The notes under the pieces: generated by a model
What the model saw: the letters and a program-made list of their open reading frames with translations, nothing else
What the model was told of the DNA's origin: nothing
Databases searched by the model: none
Shown here: one piece after another, positions 7,181-12,317 of the stretch
Layout of the letters: every line of letters begins with the position of its first letter
Numbering within the stretch: the stretch's first letter is position 1
Made by a program: the position numbers and the translations under genes
Assembly: GCA_017479315.1 (NCBI GenBank)
Contig: JAFVCI010000003.1
Span: 1 to 12,317, forward strand
Reading direction: 5' to 3'
Origin: Opitutales bacterium
Lineage (GTDB): Bacteria; Verrucomicrobiota; Verrucomicrobiia; Opitutales; UBA9783
DNA length: 12,317 nt

Positions 7181-7200
7181 GTTTTTGCCGGTACTTTTTT
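7172..7200 (+). terminator. Hairpin plus T6 sharing the tRNA 3' end
   Basis: CCGGCA (7172-7177), which is the 3' acceptor strand of the tRNA, can pair with TGCCGG (7186-7191) around an eight-base loop, followed by TAC and six T residues (7195-7200). This resembles an intrinsic terminator or attenuator between the two tRNA genes. The stem competes with the folded acceptor stem, so it would work only before the tRNA folds. It may be partial or fortuitous. Confidence 0.35.
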
Positions 7201-7222
7201 GAGATATCGGTATTGAAATTGC

Positions 7223-7298
7223 GGGGAAGTAGCTCAGCGGATAGAGCTGCGGTTTTCTAAACCGTAGGTCGCGGGTTCGAGTCCCGCTTTCCCCGCCA
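7223..7298 (+). tRNA. tRNA-Arg (TCT)
   Basis: A full cloverleaf of 76 bases with an encoded CCA end. The acceptor GGGGAAG pairs with TTTCCCC (one G-T pair), the discriminator base is G, and the D arm is GCTC/GAGC. The anticodon stem is GCGGT/ACCGT around loop TTTCTAA (TCT at 7256-7258), and the T arm is GCGGG/CCCGC around TTCGAGT. It reads AGA and AGG. It follows the CAT tRNA by 42 bases and is probably cotranscribed. An unrelated, more AT-rich gene begins about 300 bases downstream. Confidence 0.95.
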
Positions 7299-7416
7299 GA
7301 GATGGGATTGCGAACAGCTCTATTGATACCTTGGCGATATCTGCATCAAAGGGCAGAATTTATCGACAATCTAAATTTATCGGAAGAAATAAACGGGTAA
7401 CAAGATCCGTGCAGTA

Positions 7417-7435
7417 ACACGCAGTGTCTTTTTTT
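7417..7435 (+). terminator. Weak terminator-like hairpin with T7
   Basis: ACAC (7417-7420) pairs with GTGT (7424-7427) around GCA, then one C and seven T residues (7429-7435). The stem is only four base pairs; CGTG (7408-7411) with CACG (7418-7421) is an alternative. It could end the tRNA transcript. In the rest of 7299-7554 I see only AT-rich sequence without a gene. Confidence 0.3.
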
Positions 7436-7554
7436 CTAAAACATCTCCCGTATCCACTTCCTTTTTTCGCTACCATCATCTTATATATTAGGCTTTCCAT
7501 GCACATTTATTCGCCCTGCAAATTTTGTTTAATCTAAATTTTTTAAAAATTTAC

Positions 7555-7585
7555 TTGACAAAAAAAAAAAAATGGTTTCTAGAAT
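7555..7585 (+). promoter_or_regulatory. Promoter with an A13 homopolymer in its spacer
   Basis: A perfect -35 box TTGACA (7555-7560) and a -10 box TAGAAT (7580-7585, five of six matches) are separated by 19 bases. The first 12 spacer bases are A, continuing the last A of the -35 box, so the run is 13 A residues (7560-7572). The spacing is two bases longer than the 17-base optimum. Loss of two A residues by slippage would restore it. The predicted transcription start near 7592 leaves about an 11-base leader and no Shine-Dalgarno before the ATG at 7603. Confidence 0.6.
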
Positions 7586-7602
7586 CAGAATATCGAAATC
7601 TT

Positions 7603-9054
7603 ATGCATAAATATCACAATATACACAACATCATCGGGTGTGCGGCGGCACTGGTCGTCGGCACACAAGTTAATAACGCAATGGCCGATTACGGTTACGG
7701 AAGTCTCGACGAACTGGAAGCGCACTGGCGGGAAGAACCAAGCGCAATTCCGGAAAAGTTTAATCGGCTTTGGTTAGATAATAACGATGGATACATATGG
7801 CAGGACTCTAGCAATCTTTTTGTCGGAACTACCAAAGATTATCGTTTTCTCATTAATGGAAAATACAACGACAACTATTCATTTAACGGAAAATGGGAAC
7901 TTAACGGATTGCCAGAGAAATTCGGAGGAATAGAAGCCGTGAGGATCTATAAAGCACTGAGCAATGAGCATTTTTTGAGGAGCATTTTCGGAGTGGAAAA
8001 TTTAATGAAGATTACGCTCAATCAAAATGAAGGTTGTTCAACGAAGATTGTGTATAAACCTAAATTCGGAGAACGGTTGTTTAAGGATGGGAAACGTATC
8101 GGATTAGAGATGTCGGTTTTTCAAAAATCGAGCAAGGGGGATATCGACGCGAACTTTCGGTTCATTTTCGAAAAAACGGGCGATATTGTGCAGATGGTCG
8201 CACTGGACGGTACGGTAGAAATCGGGTCTTTTGACGAAAATCACCACAGAACCGAACAGATCGGTCATATATGGATGCGGAAACCGCATTCGGTTGGCAG
8301 TGGATCCTGTAGTGCATATAATGGTCTTCGCCGGCTTCCAAAAATCTATAAAGAACTTCAGGAGAATTTCAACGCATGCAAGGGATACAGACCTTTTGAC
8401 TTTTGGATTGAGGACATCGGGGATGACGGTTTCACCGGGGAAATTACGTCATCTACGCTTCTGCAAATTACAAATCAAAACTTTGTCAGGCATAAAATCG
8501 CATCATTTCTTCAAGTGATCTCAAGCAATAAATTTTTCGAAAACGTCCTCGGGAAACAATTTTGGAATGATATGCAAACCCACGAGCGGGAAGAAGGATT
8601 AGGAATTCTTCCTGCTGAAGACGAACTAGAGGTACGCGGTAAAATCCGCTGGTCGGCAGACGGTGTGAATTTTTCGGAAAATGTTGTTGCAAACCCGTTA
8701 GCCCTCTCCGTTCAACTTGAAATTAAAGAAACCGAAGTGGTTAATGAGAATCCGAACGGCGTAAGCATAGAGATAAATCCTATCCTCCACATCAAAAGGA
8801 AAAATCACTACAGAAACAAAATTTGTTTCCGTTTTATTTATGATGTCCGAACAGATACCGTTCGGGACGCCGAACTCTGCCCAGGAGAATTAATTTCGTG
8901 CGATCAACTTCAAATGAAGGTGATCGGACAAGGTTGGAGAGTGCCGACACGCGCGCAACAGACGCAACCGCGGCACATCCGACAGACGGTTGAACACGAT
9001 TTTTCGGGTGTTGATGATTTTTCGGATCTTTTTAAATTCGATGCATCAAAATAA
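7603..9054 (+). CDS. Exported protein of unknown function, possibly phase variable
   Basis: I recognise no family. From the ATG at 7603 the protein has 483 residues and starts with a signal peptide: MHKYHNIHN, a hydrophobic stretch (about 10-20) and a likely cut after NAMA at 25-28. A TTG at 7525 would extend the frame, but that start lies upstream of the -35 box of the promoter, so 7603 is preferred. The mature part has no other membrane segment. It has about six scattered cysteines, aromatic and Asn/Lys-rich segments in the first half, and a C-terminal tail with Gln/Arg-rich and Asp/Phe-rich parts (VDDFSDLFKFD). Codon use is more AT-rich than the neighbours (ATA, AGA, TTA, AGG appear). Together with its place after two tRNA genes this hints at acquisition by transfer. 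It is convergent with fbaB, and the two share the terminator at 9130-9163. Confidence 0.75.
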   Translation: MHKYHNIHNIIGCAAALVVGTQVNNAMADYGYGSLDELEAHWREEPSAIPEKFNRLWLDNNDGYIWQDSSNLFVGTTKDYRFLINGKYNDNYSFNGKWELNGLPEKFGGIEAVRIYKALSNEHFLRSIFGVENLMKITLNQNEGCSTKIVYKPKFGERLFKDGKRIGLEMSVFQKSSKGDIDANFRFIFEKTGDIVQMVALDGTVEIGSFDENHHRTEQIGHIWMRKPHSVGSGSCSAYNGLRRLPKIYKELQENFNACKGYRPFDFWIEDIGDDGFTGEITSSTLLQITNQNFVRHKIASFLQVISSNKFFENVLGKQFWNDMQTHEREEGLGILPAEDELEVRGKIRWSADGVNFSENVVANPLALSVQLEIKETEVVNENPNGVSIEINPILHIKRKNHYRNKICFRFIYDVRTDTVRDAELCPGELISCDQLQMKVIGQGWRVPTRAQQTQPRHIRQTVEHDFSGVDDFSDLFKFDASK

Positions 9055-9129
9055 CACACCGGCAGAATGACGGTCGGATTGGGAAGAGATAATAAAAATA
9101 ATTTCCGGCTATTTTTCCGATCGTTGCCA

Positions 9130-9163
9130 CGCAAAACGGCTGCCTTTCGGCAGCCGTTTTGCG
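9130..9163. terminator. Strong bidirectional intrinsic terminator
   Basis: A perfect 15-base-pair stem: CGCAAAACGGCTGCC (9130-9144), loop TTTC, and GGCAGCCGTTTTGCG (9149-9163). The A4 and T4 tracts flanking the GC-rich core make it work on both strands. It sits between the convergent exported-protein gene and fbaB. Nearer the plus-strand gene, a weaker AAAAATA/TATTTTT repeat lies at 9094-9116. Confidence 0.9.
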
Positions 9164-9198
9164 AATAACAATGAAAAACAAGAATAACTGTGAATAAC
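9163..9198. repeat. Three direct copies of GAATAAC
   Basis: GAATAAC occurs at 9163-9169, 9182-9188 and 9192-9198, between the terminator and the fbaB stop codon, so it falls in the fbaB 3' untranslated region. No function is evident, and it may be low-complexity sequence. Confidence 0.4.
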
Positions 9199-9203
9199 AA
9201 ATT

Positions 9204-10253
9204 CTAAGCCACGGTAATCGACGGATCCAAATAGACGTCTTGTACCGCGTGCAACAATTCGATGCCCTCTTTGAAGGGTCGCTGAAACGCTTTGCGCCCC
9301 AGAATAAGCCCCGTTCCGCCGGCACGCTTATTGATCAGCGCGGTTTCGACGGCATCGTGAAAATCATCGTCCCCCGAAGCACCGCCCGAGTTAATCAAAC
9401 CGACGCGCCCCATGTAGCCGTTTGCCACCTGGTAACGCGTCAGGTCGATCGGATGATCGGTGGTAAGTTCCGAATAGACCTTTTCGTGCGTTTTCCCGAA
9501 CTTCAATGCCTTAAAACCGCCGTTGTTCGTCGGCAACTTCTGCTTTACGATATCCGCGCCGAGCGTTGCACCGAGATGGTTCGCCTGTCCCGTCATATCC
9601 GCACTCGTGTGGTAATTTTTATCGGCTTTAAATGCCGAATTCCTTAAATAACACCACAAAATCGTCACCAATCCCAATTCGTGAGCACGGGCAAACGCCG
9701 CCGCCGTTTCCTCGATTTGACGGCTCGATTCTTCTGAACCAAAGTAAATCGTGGCACCGACCGCAACCGCTCCCATATCCCACGCCTGCTCCACGTCGGC
9801 AAAGTAAATTTGGTCGAATTTATTCGGGTACGTTAAAAGTTCGTTATGGTTGAGTTTAACGATAAACGGAATTTTGTGCGCATACTTCCGTGAAACGCCC
9901 GATAAGACGCCGTAAGTGGACGCAATCGCGTTGCAACCGCCCTCCATTGCCAGGCGCACCAAATTTTCGGGGTCAAAATAATCGGGATTTGGCGCAAAAC
10001 TGGCGCCCGCCGAATGTTCCACGCCCTGATCGACCGGCAAAATCGACAAATATCCCGTTCCGCCCAGACGCCCGTGATGATACAGCCGCGCCATGTTATT
10101 GAGAACGGCGTTCGAACGGTCGCTGTTCATCCAAACGCGCTCGATAAAATCCGCTCCCGGCAGGTATAATTTCTCTTTCGCAATCGTTTTGCAGACGTGC
10201 TTCGACAACCGCCCGCCGTCCTGTTCCAAAAATCGCTCAATGTGTTTGTTCAT
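9204..10253 (-). CDS. fbaB: Class I fructose-bisphosphate aldolase, FbaB/DhnA type
   Basis: This cytoplasmic glycolytic and gluconeogenic enzyme splits fructose 1,6-bisphosphate to dihydroxyacetone phosphate and glyceraldehyde 3-phosphate through a Schiff base. From the ATG at 10253 it has 349 residues, against 350 for E. coli FbaB, and the match is close throughout. Conserved segments include GTGYLSILPVDQGVEHSAG (65-83), NAIASTYGVL (108-117), IPFIVKLNHNE (128-138), GATIYFGSEES (166-176), GADIVKQK (232-239, with the likely Schiff-base lysine near 237), GLINSGGASG and KRAGGTGLILGRKAF. The frame stays open upstream to 10340, but that part contains the promoter and has no homologous sequence, so 10253 is the start. 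The gene appears to stand alone. Confidence 0.97.
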   Translation of the reverse strand: MNKHIERFLEQDGGRLSKHVCKTIAKEKLYLPGADFIERVWMNSDRSNAVLNNMARLYHHGRLGGTGYLSILPVDQGVEHSAGASFAPNPDYFDPENLVRLAMEGGCNAIASTYGVLSGVSRKYAHKIPFIVKLNHNELLTYPNKFDQIYFADVEQAWDMGAVAVGATIYFGSEESSRQIEETAAAFARAHELGLVTILWCYLRNSAFKADKNYHTSADMTGQANHLGATLGADIVKQKLPTNNGGFKALKFGKTHEKVYSELTTDHPIDLTRYQVANGYMGRVGLINSGGASGDDDFHDAVETALINKRAGGTGLILGRKAFQRPFKEGIELLHAVQDVYLDPSITVA

Positions 10254-10259
10254 GGTTCT

Positions 10260-10288
10260 ATTATAATAAGACGGCTCAAATGTTACAA
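10260..10288 (-). promoter_or_regulatory. Leaderless promoter of fbaB
   Basis: On the minus strand a -35 box TTGTAA (10288-10283) and a perfect -10 box TATAAT (10265-10260) are exactly 17 bases apart. Six bases (AGAACC) then lead directly to the ATG at 10253, so the predicted first transcribed base is the A of the start codon. Upstream, 10289-10322 is almost pure A/T tracts, like an UP element. No Shine-Dalgarno sequence exists. Confidence 0.8.
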
Positions 10289-10322
10289 ATTTTTTAAATT
10301 TTTGCGTTTTTTTAAAATTTTT

Positions 10323-10336
10323 GTTCGAAAACGAAC
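10323..10336. repeat. Operator-like palindrome GTTCG-AAAA-CGAAC
   Basis: GTTCG (10323-10327) and CGAAC (10332-10336) are perfect inverted arms around AAAA. The site lies about 75 bases upstream of the fbaB start. It also overlaps the -35 position of the plus-strand promoter-like site at 10351-10359, so a bound protein could affect either. The arm order differs from the GAAC-N4-GTTC LexA box. Confidence 0.4.
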
Positions 10337-10350
10337 TCAATCGCCTCCGT

Positions 10351-10359
10351 TGGTATAAA
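10351..10359 (+). promoter_or_regulatory. Extended -10 promoter-like site facing the repeat array
   Basis: TGGTATAAA (10351-10359) resembles the extended -10 site upstream of the WPL gene (TGGTATAAT). No -35 box is seen. An ATG lies at 10365, close to the expected transcription start. It would drive RNA through the repeat array, towards the FliO-like gene on the other strand. Confidence 0.4.
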
Positions 10360-10364
10360 AATAT

Positions 10365-10511
10365 ATGAAGAAATACAAAAAGTACTCCGATAAGAAGAGG
10401 TGCCTGCTTGTGAGCGTTGTTCTGTTTTGTGGAGAAACTCCATTCCGCTCTACCTTTTTTAAAGGGAACCTCTGTAATTCGCTATTTTACAAATTTTATT
10501 TGCAAAGATAA
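10365..10511 (+). CDS. Doubtful 48-residue ORF, possible leaderless small protein
   Basis: The ORF begins MKKYKKYSDKKRCLLVSVVLFC: a strongly basic start and then a short hydrophobic stretch with a lipobox-like LFC. This looks like a small membrane or secreted peptide. Its only support is the extended -10 site ending six bases before the ATG. The second half runs into the first unit of the repeat array (STFFKGN) and has an irregular composition. It may instead be the 5' part of a non-coding RNA. Confidence 0.25.
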   Translation: MKKYKKYSDKKRCLLVSVVLFCGETPFRSTFFKGNLCNSLFYKFYLQR

Positions 10512-10727
10512 AAACCGTCACTACACTTCGTGCCCGTATTCTTTGTTAAAGAACGAAACCATCCGCAGCACCTCATCTTTTCATGCTCCTCTTTTTAAGA
10601 TGGGGGGCATCCGTAGCAGTACCTTACGCCGGCAGTCTTTTCTAAAAGGACAAACATCCCGCAACATTCATCCCTACCGTTTTTCTTTTTCGCGGCACTT
10701 CATTTTGCGAAGCTTTTTTAAAGAGGC
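10453..10727. repeat. Array of degenerate palindromic repeats
   Basis: Five imperfect copies of a T/A palindrome core (CTTTTTTAAAG-like) lie at about 10454-10465, 10539-10553, 10589-10600, 10636-10650 and 10713-10724. In the second to fourth copies the core is followed 17-19 bases later by a CATCCGYAGCA-like motif: CATCCGCAGCA, CATCCGTAGCA and CATCCCGCAACA. These three are therefore units of about 48 bases. The last core contains the stop codon of the minus-strand FliO-like gene. A TTCGC/GCGAA hairpin with T6 (10689-10719) could terminate a plus-strand RNA. Each unit can form a hairpin. Apart from the doubtful small ORF I see no gene in 10341-10717. Confidence 0.5.
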
Positions 10728-11059
10728 GGTACGTTTGAATGTTGTGGCTCCGTTTTTGTCGCAATATCTTTATCGGTGCCTAACTTCGACAAAAACCGCA
10801 TGCCGTTCGGATAAACGCCGAGAAGAAACTTTTCGCTTTCGTAGGAGACGACCAGCAAAAATTGCCGATTACCGAGCGACTTCGATTCCAAAATTTTCAG
10901 TTTATGCGGCGAAAAAAGTGATTTTCGACTTAAACGAAAACGCCTTAAAAAACATACCAGTCCGACAATTGCCGACAAAATGCATACCGCCTGCGCCAAC
11001 GTTAAACCGTATTGTGCGCAAAATGCTTCCGCCTTTTGTAAAAAATTTCCGTAACCCAT
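10718..11059 (-). CDS. FliO/MopB-like single-pass membrane protein
   Basis: A 113-residue protein with one membrane segment (about 20-38), a basic stop-transfer stretch (RRFRLSRK) and a cytoplasmic domain with the FliO-like pattern LKILESKSLGNRQFLLVVSYESEKFLLGV (split as 54-66 and 67-82) and then MRFLSKL. FliO is a small accessory protein needed for assembly of the flagellar export gate (FliP). No other flagellar or secretion gene lies in the window, so the role is inferred only from the protein. The start ATG at 11059 has an AAGG just two bases upstream, poor spacing, and a palindrome next to it. The gene follows the helicase by 58 bases and may be cotranscribed with it. Its stop lies in the repeat array. 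A long plus-strand ORF covers it completely. Confidence 0.6.
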   Translation of the reverse strand: MGYGNFLQKAEAFCAQYGLTLAQAVCILSAIVGLVCFLRRFRLSRKSLFSPHKLKILESKSLGNRQFLLVVSYESEKFLLGVYPNGMRFLSKLGTDKDIATKTEPQHSNVPPL

Positions 11060-11061
11060 GA

Positions 11062-11074
11062 CCTTAATTTAAGG
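11062..11074. repeat. Palindrome CCTTAATTTAAGG next to the FliO-like start
   Basis: Six-base arms around one T lie two bases upstream of the minus-strand ATG at 11059. On the plus strand one G and a T7 run (11076-11082) follow, so CCTT/AAGG with T7 could be a weak plus-strand terminator. On the minus strand TAAATT (11071-11066) sits at the distance expected for a leaderless -10 box, but no good -35 is seen. Its role is undecided. Confidence 0.35.
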
Positions 11075-11117
11075 GTTTTTTTCAACGAAACGCAAACGTC
11101 GGATGCTTTCAAACTAC

Positions 11118-12317
11118 CTACACTTCACACGAAGCATCGTACAAATCCCCCAACGACCCCCCGACATCTCTCTTTCCCCAAAGGGCGTTGTCGCACATAA
11201 GAACCAAATCCTCCTTTGTGCGCGTGCAGGCAACGTACAGTAAGCGTTGCAGTTCGCGTCGGCGATCGGAAGCGAGCTCCGAAGCTTCGGCATCCTTTTT
11301 GTCCCACAAAATGTACCCGCGATACGCACAGGGGTAATGCGGCGTCTGGTAACGGACGGGGCGGTCGAAAAACGGCATAACGACCGTCTTCCACTCCAAC
11401 CCCTTCGCTTTGTGGCACGAAAATCCCTGCAACGCGTCCGATTGGATTTCCTCTTCCGTTTCGGCTTCTTCGTTTAAATGCGCCCGCAAACGTTGTTCGA
11501 GCACCACCCAAGACTGTCCGAGCTGTTGCGTTTGAAACGCCGCTTCAAGTAAAATTTCCTCAAAATACGCATCCGTCGGCATCAGCGAAACGAAAGCCTT
11601 AAAAAAATCAATCAACCGTGCCGTTCCGACACACAGTGACTGCTCCGAAATTTCTTCCAACATCTGCCGCCAACGACGTCGTACATCTTGCGCGGCTTTG
11701 ACATCCTCCGTTGTTTGAGGATTTATGGGAAATTTTAGGACATTTTTTGACTGGCTTTCCCAATGTCCACCCATCGGCAACACAAAGCTTACCTGTCGTT
11801 CCAAGGCGAATGACGATTGCTCGCCGAAAAGGTCATCAATCGCCGACACACCTTGTCTCTGCTCTTTCAAACAATCGTCTTTTAACCGATCCGCATCGTT
11901 TGTCCGACGCACCCGATCGGAATTAAACACATACGCGAGTGCTTCATCGGAACAGCCGAAGGTTTCACGGAGCAAGCCCGCTTCTTCGAACGTATCCTGC
12001 GGGAAATTGATGCAGTGGATCGCGGCAAGGGCGTCGCAAAACAGCGCATTGTCGCGTCCCGTCGCCTGCTCCGAATGCAGTTGCAGTTTCCAACCGAGTG
12101 CCTCCAGGGGAACCTTCAACTCACGCAACCAGTCATTGCGCGGCGACAAAATACAAATGTCGGATAAAGCACGCGGCTTTTTCTTCAGGTAATCAGTTAA
12201 AAAATTCGACAGCACGCGCGCTTCAAGCGCAACCGCATCGTCTTTGGCAACCTTCTCCCCTTCACTTTCACACGGAACCGTAATTTCCTTCACACAACCA
12301 TCATGCCCGACGGACGA
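11118..12317 (-). CDS. UvrD/RecB-type superfamily 1 helicase, C-terminal part (5' end outside window)
   Basis: The frame is open to the window edge, so only the last 399 residues or so are visible. They form helicase domain 2 of an SF1A DNA helicase, most like AddA/RecB proteins of double-strand break repair. Visible signs are a motif IV-like segment (SDICILSPRNDWLREL and ALGWKLQLHS), motif V in FSCHKAKGLEWKTVVMPFF (encoded about 11380-11430) and motif VI in RRELQRLLYVACTRTKEDLVL (encoded about 11200-11265), including the conserved QRLLYVACTR. Walker A and B must lie upstream of the window. The protein ends about 25 residues after motif VI, so it lacks the C-terminal PD-(D/E)XK nuclease domain of full RecB and AddA. 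An internal GTG at 12293 could be read as a start, but the frame continues past it. Confidence 0.87.
   Translation of the reverse strand, partial: SSVGHDGCVKEITVPCESEGEKVAKDDAVALEARVLSNFLTDYLKKKPRALSDICILSPRNDWLRELKVPLEALGWKLQLHSEQATGRDNALFCDALAAIHCINFPQDTFEEAGLLRETFGCSDEALAYVFNSDRVRRTNDADRLKDDCLKEQRQGVSAIDDLFGEQSSFALERQVSFVLPMGGHWESQSKNVLKFPINPQTTEDVKAAQDVRRRWRQMLEEISEQSLCVGTARLIDFFKAFVSLMPTDAYFEEILLEAAFQTQQLGQSWVVLEQRLRAHLNEEAETEEEIQSDALQGFSCHKAKGLEWKTVVMPFFDRPVRYQTPHYPCAYRGYILWDKKDAEASELASDRRRELQRLLYVACTRTKEDLVLMCDNALWGKRDVGGSLGDLYDASCEV

Noticed and set aside
7223..7298. Integration site (att) at the tRNA-Arg 3' end
   Set aside because: I found no second copy of the tRNA 3' end and no integrase in the window.
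7202..7342. AGATATCG (7202-7209) and CGATATCT (7335-7342) as inverted repeats flanking tRNA-Arg
   Set aside because: The core GATATC is itself a palindrome, so such a match is easily chance. The adjoining GGTAT/ATACC pairing needs a four-base offset.
7525..7602. Upstream TTG start for the exported protein at 7603
   Set aside because: It lies before the -35 box of the promoter and would bury the signal peptide. The reading KKKK there comes from the A tract.
10323..10336. LexA/SOS box
   Set aside because: The arms are in the order GTTC...GAAC, not GAAC-N4-GTTC, and the neighbouring gene is a glycolytic aldolase.
10254..10340. In-frame N-terminal extension of fbaB
   Set aside because: It spans the -10 and -35 boxes, is Lys/Phe-rich from AT tracts, and has no counterpart in FbaB, whose length fits the start at 10253.
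10365..10720. Known structural RNA (tmRNA, RNase P RNA, 6S or SRP RNA) in the repeat-array region
   Set aside because: I saw none of their hallmark segments: no tRNA-like end with CCA, no RNase P core motif, no SRP tetraloop region.
1..12317. CRISPR array, insertion sequence or prophage genes
   Set aside because: No regular spacer array, transposase, integrase or phage structural gene was visible in any frame.

Overview
The window looks like a chromosomal segment of a Gram-negative bacterium. It encodes a RseP-type site-2 protease, an Mla-type lipid transporter (MlaE, MlaF, MlaD) and two exported proteins with Sec signal peptides. A PVC-type lineage (Verrucomicrobiota or relatives) is an inference, suggested by the repeat-bearing MCE protein and the many promoters lying almost on top of start codons. 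No marker here fixes the taxonomy.

Layout. (1) 1-569: a two-gene toxin-antitoxin operon (ribbon-helix-helix antitoxin, YoeB/RelE-fold toxin) with its own promoter. (2) 678-2378: rseP, with three PDZ-like modules instead of two. (3) 2551-6715: an operon of an unrecognised exported aromatic-Pro-Leu/Phe ('WPL') repeat protein followed by mlaE, mlaF and mlaD, joined by ATGA overlaps or a short gap. (4) 6716-7105: a 390-base stretch with an inverted repeat and two doubtful small ORFs. (5) 7106-7298: tRNA-Met/Ile2 (CAT) and tRNA-Arg (TCT). (6) 7555-9054: a more AT-rich, unrecognised exported protein whose promoter spacer contains an A13 homopolymer. (7) 9130-9163: a strong bidirectional terminator. 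(8) 9204-10253 (minus): fbaB, a class I fructose-bisphosphate aldolase. (9) 10289-10717: AT tracts, a palindrome, a promoter-like site and a degenerate palindromic repeat array. (10) 10718-11059 (minus): a FliO-like membrane protein. (11) 11118-12317 (minus, cut by the window edge): the C-terminal part of a UvrD/RecB-type helicase.

The best leads are these. The WPL-repeat protein is the first gene of the mla operon and could be its envelope or outer-membrane partner. The first gene of several transcription units has its -10 box 0-11 bases (predicted leader length) from the ATG and no Shine-Dalgarno, while internal genes and rseP have one; this suggests leaderless translation. The A13 promoter spacer could make the exported protein at 7.6 kb phase variable. 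The repeat array at 10.45-10.73 kb stays in one plus-strand frame across all its units.
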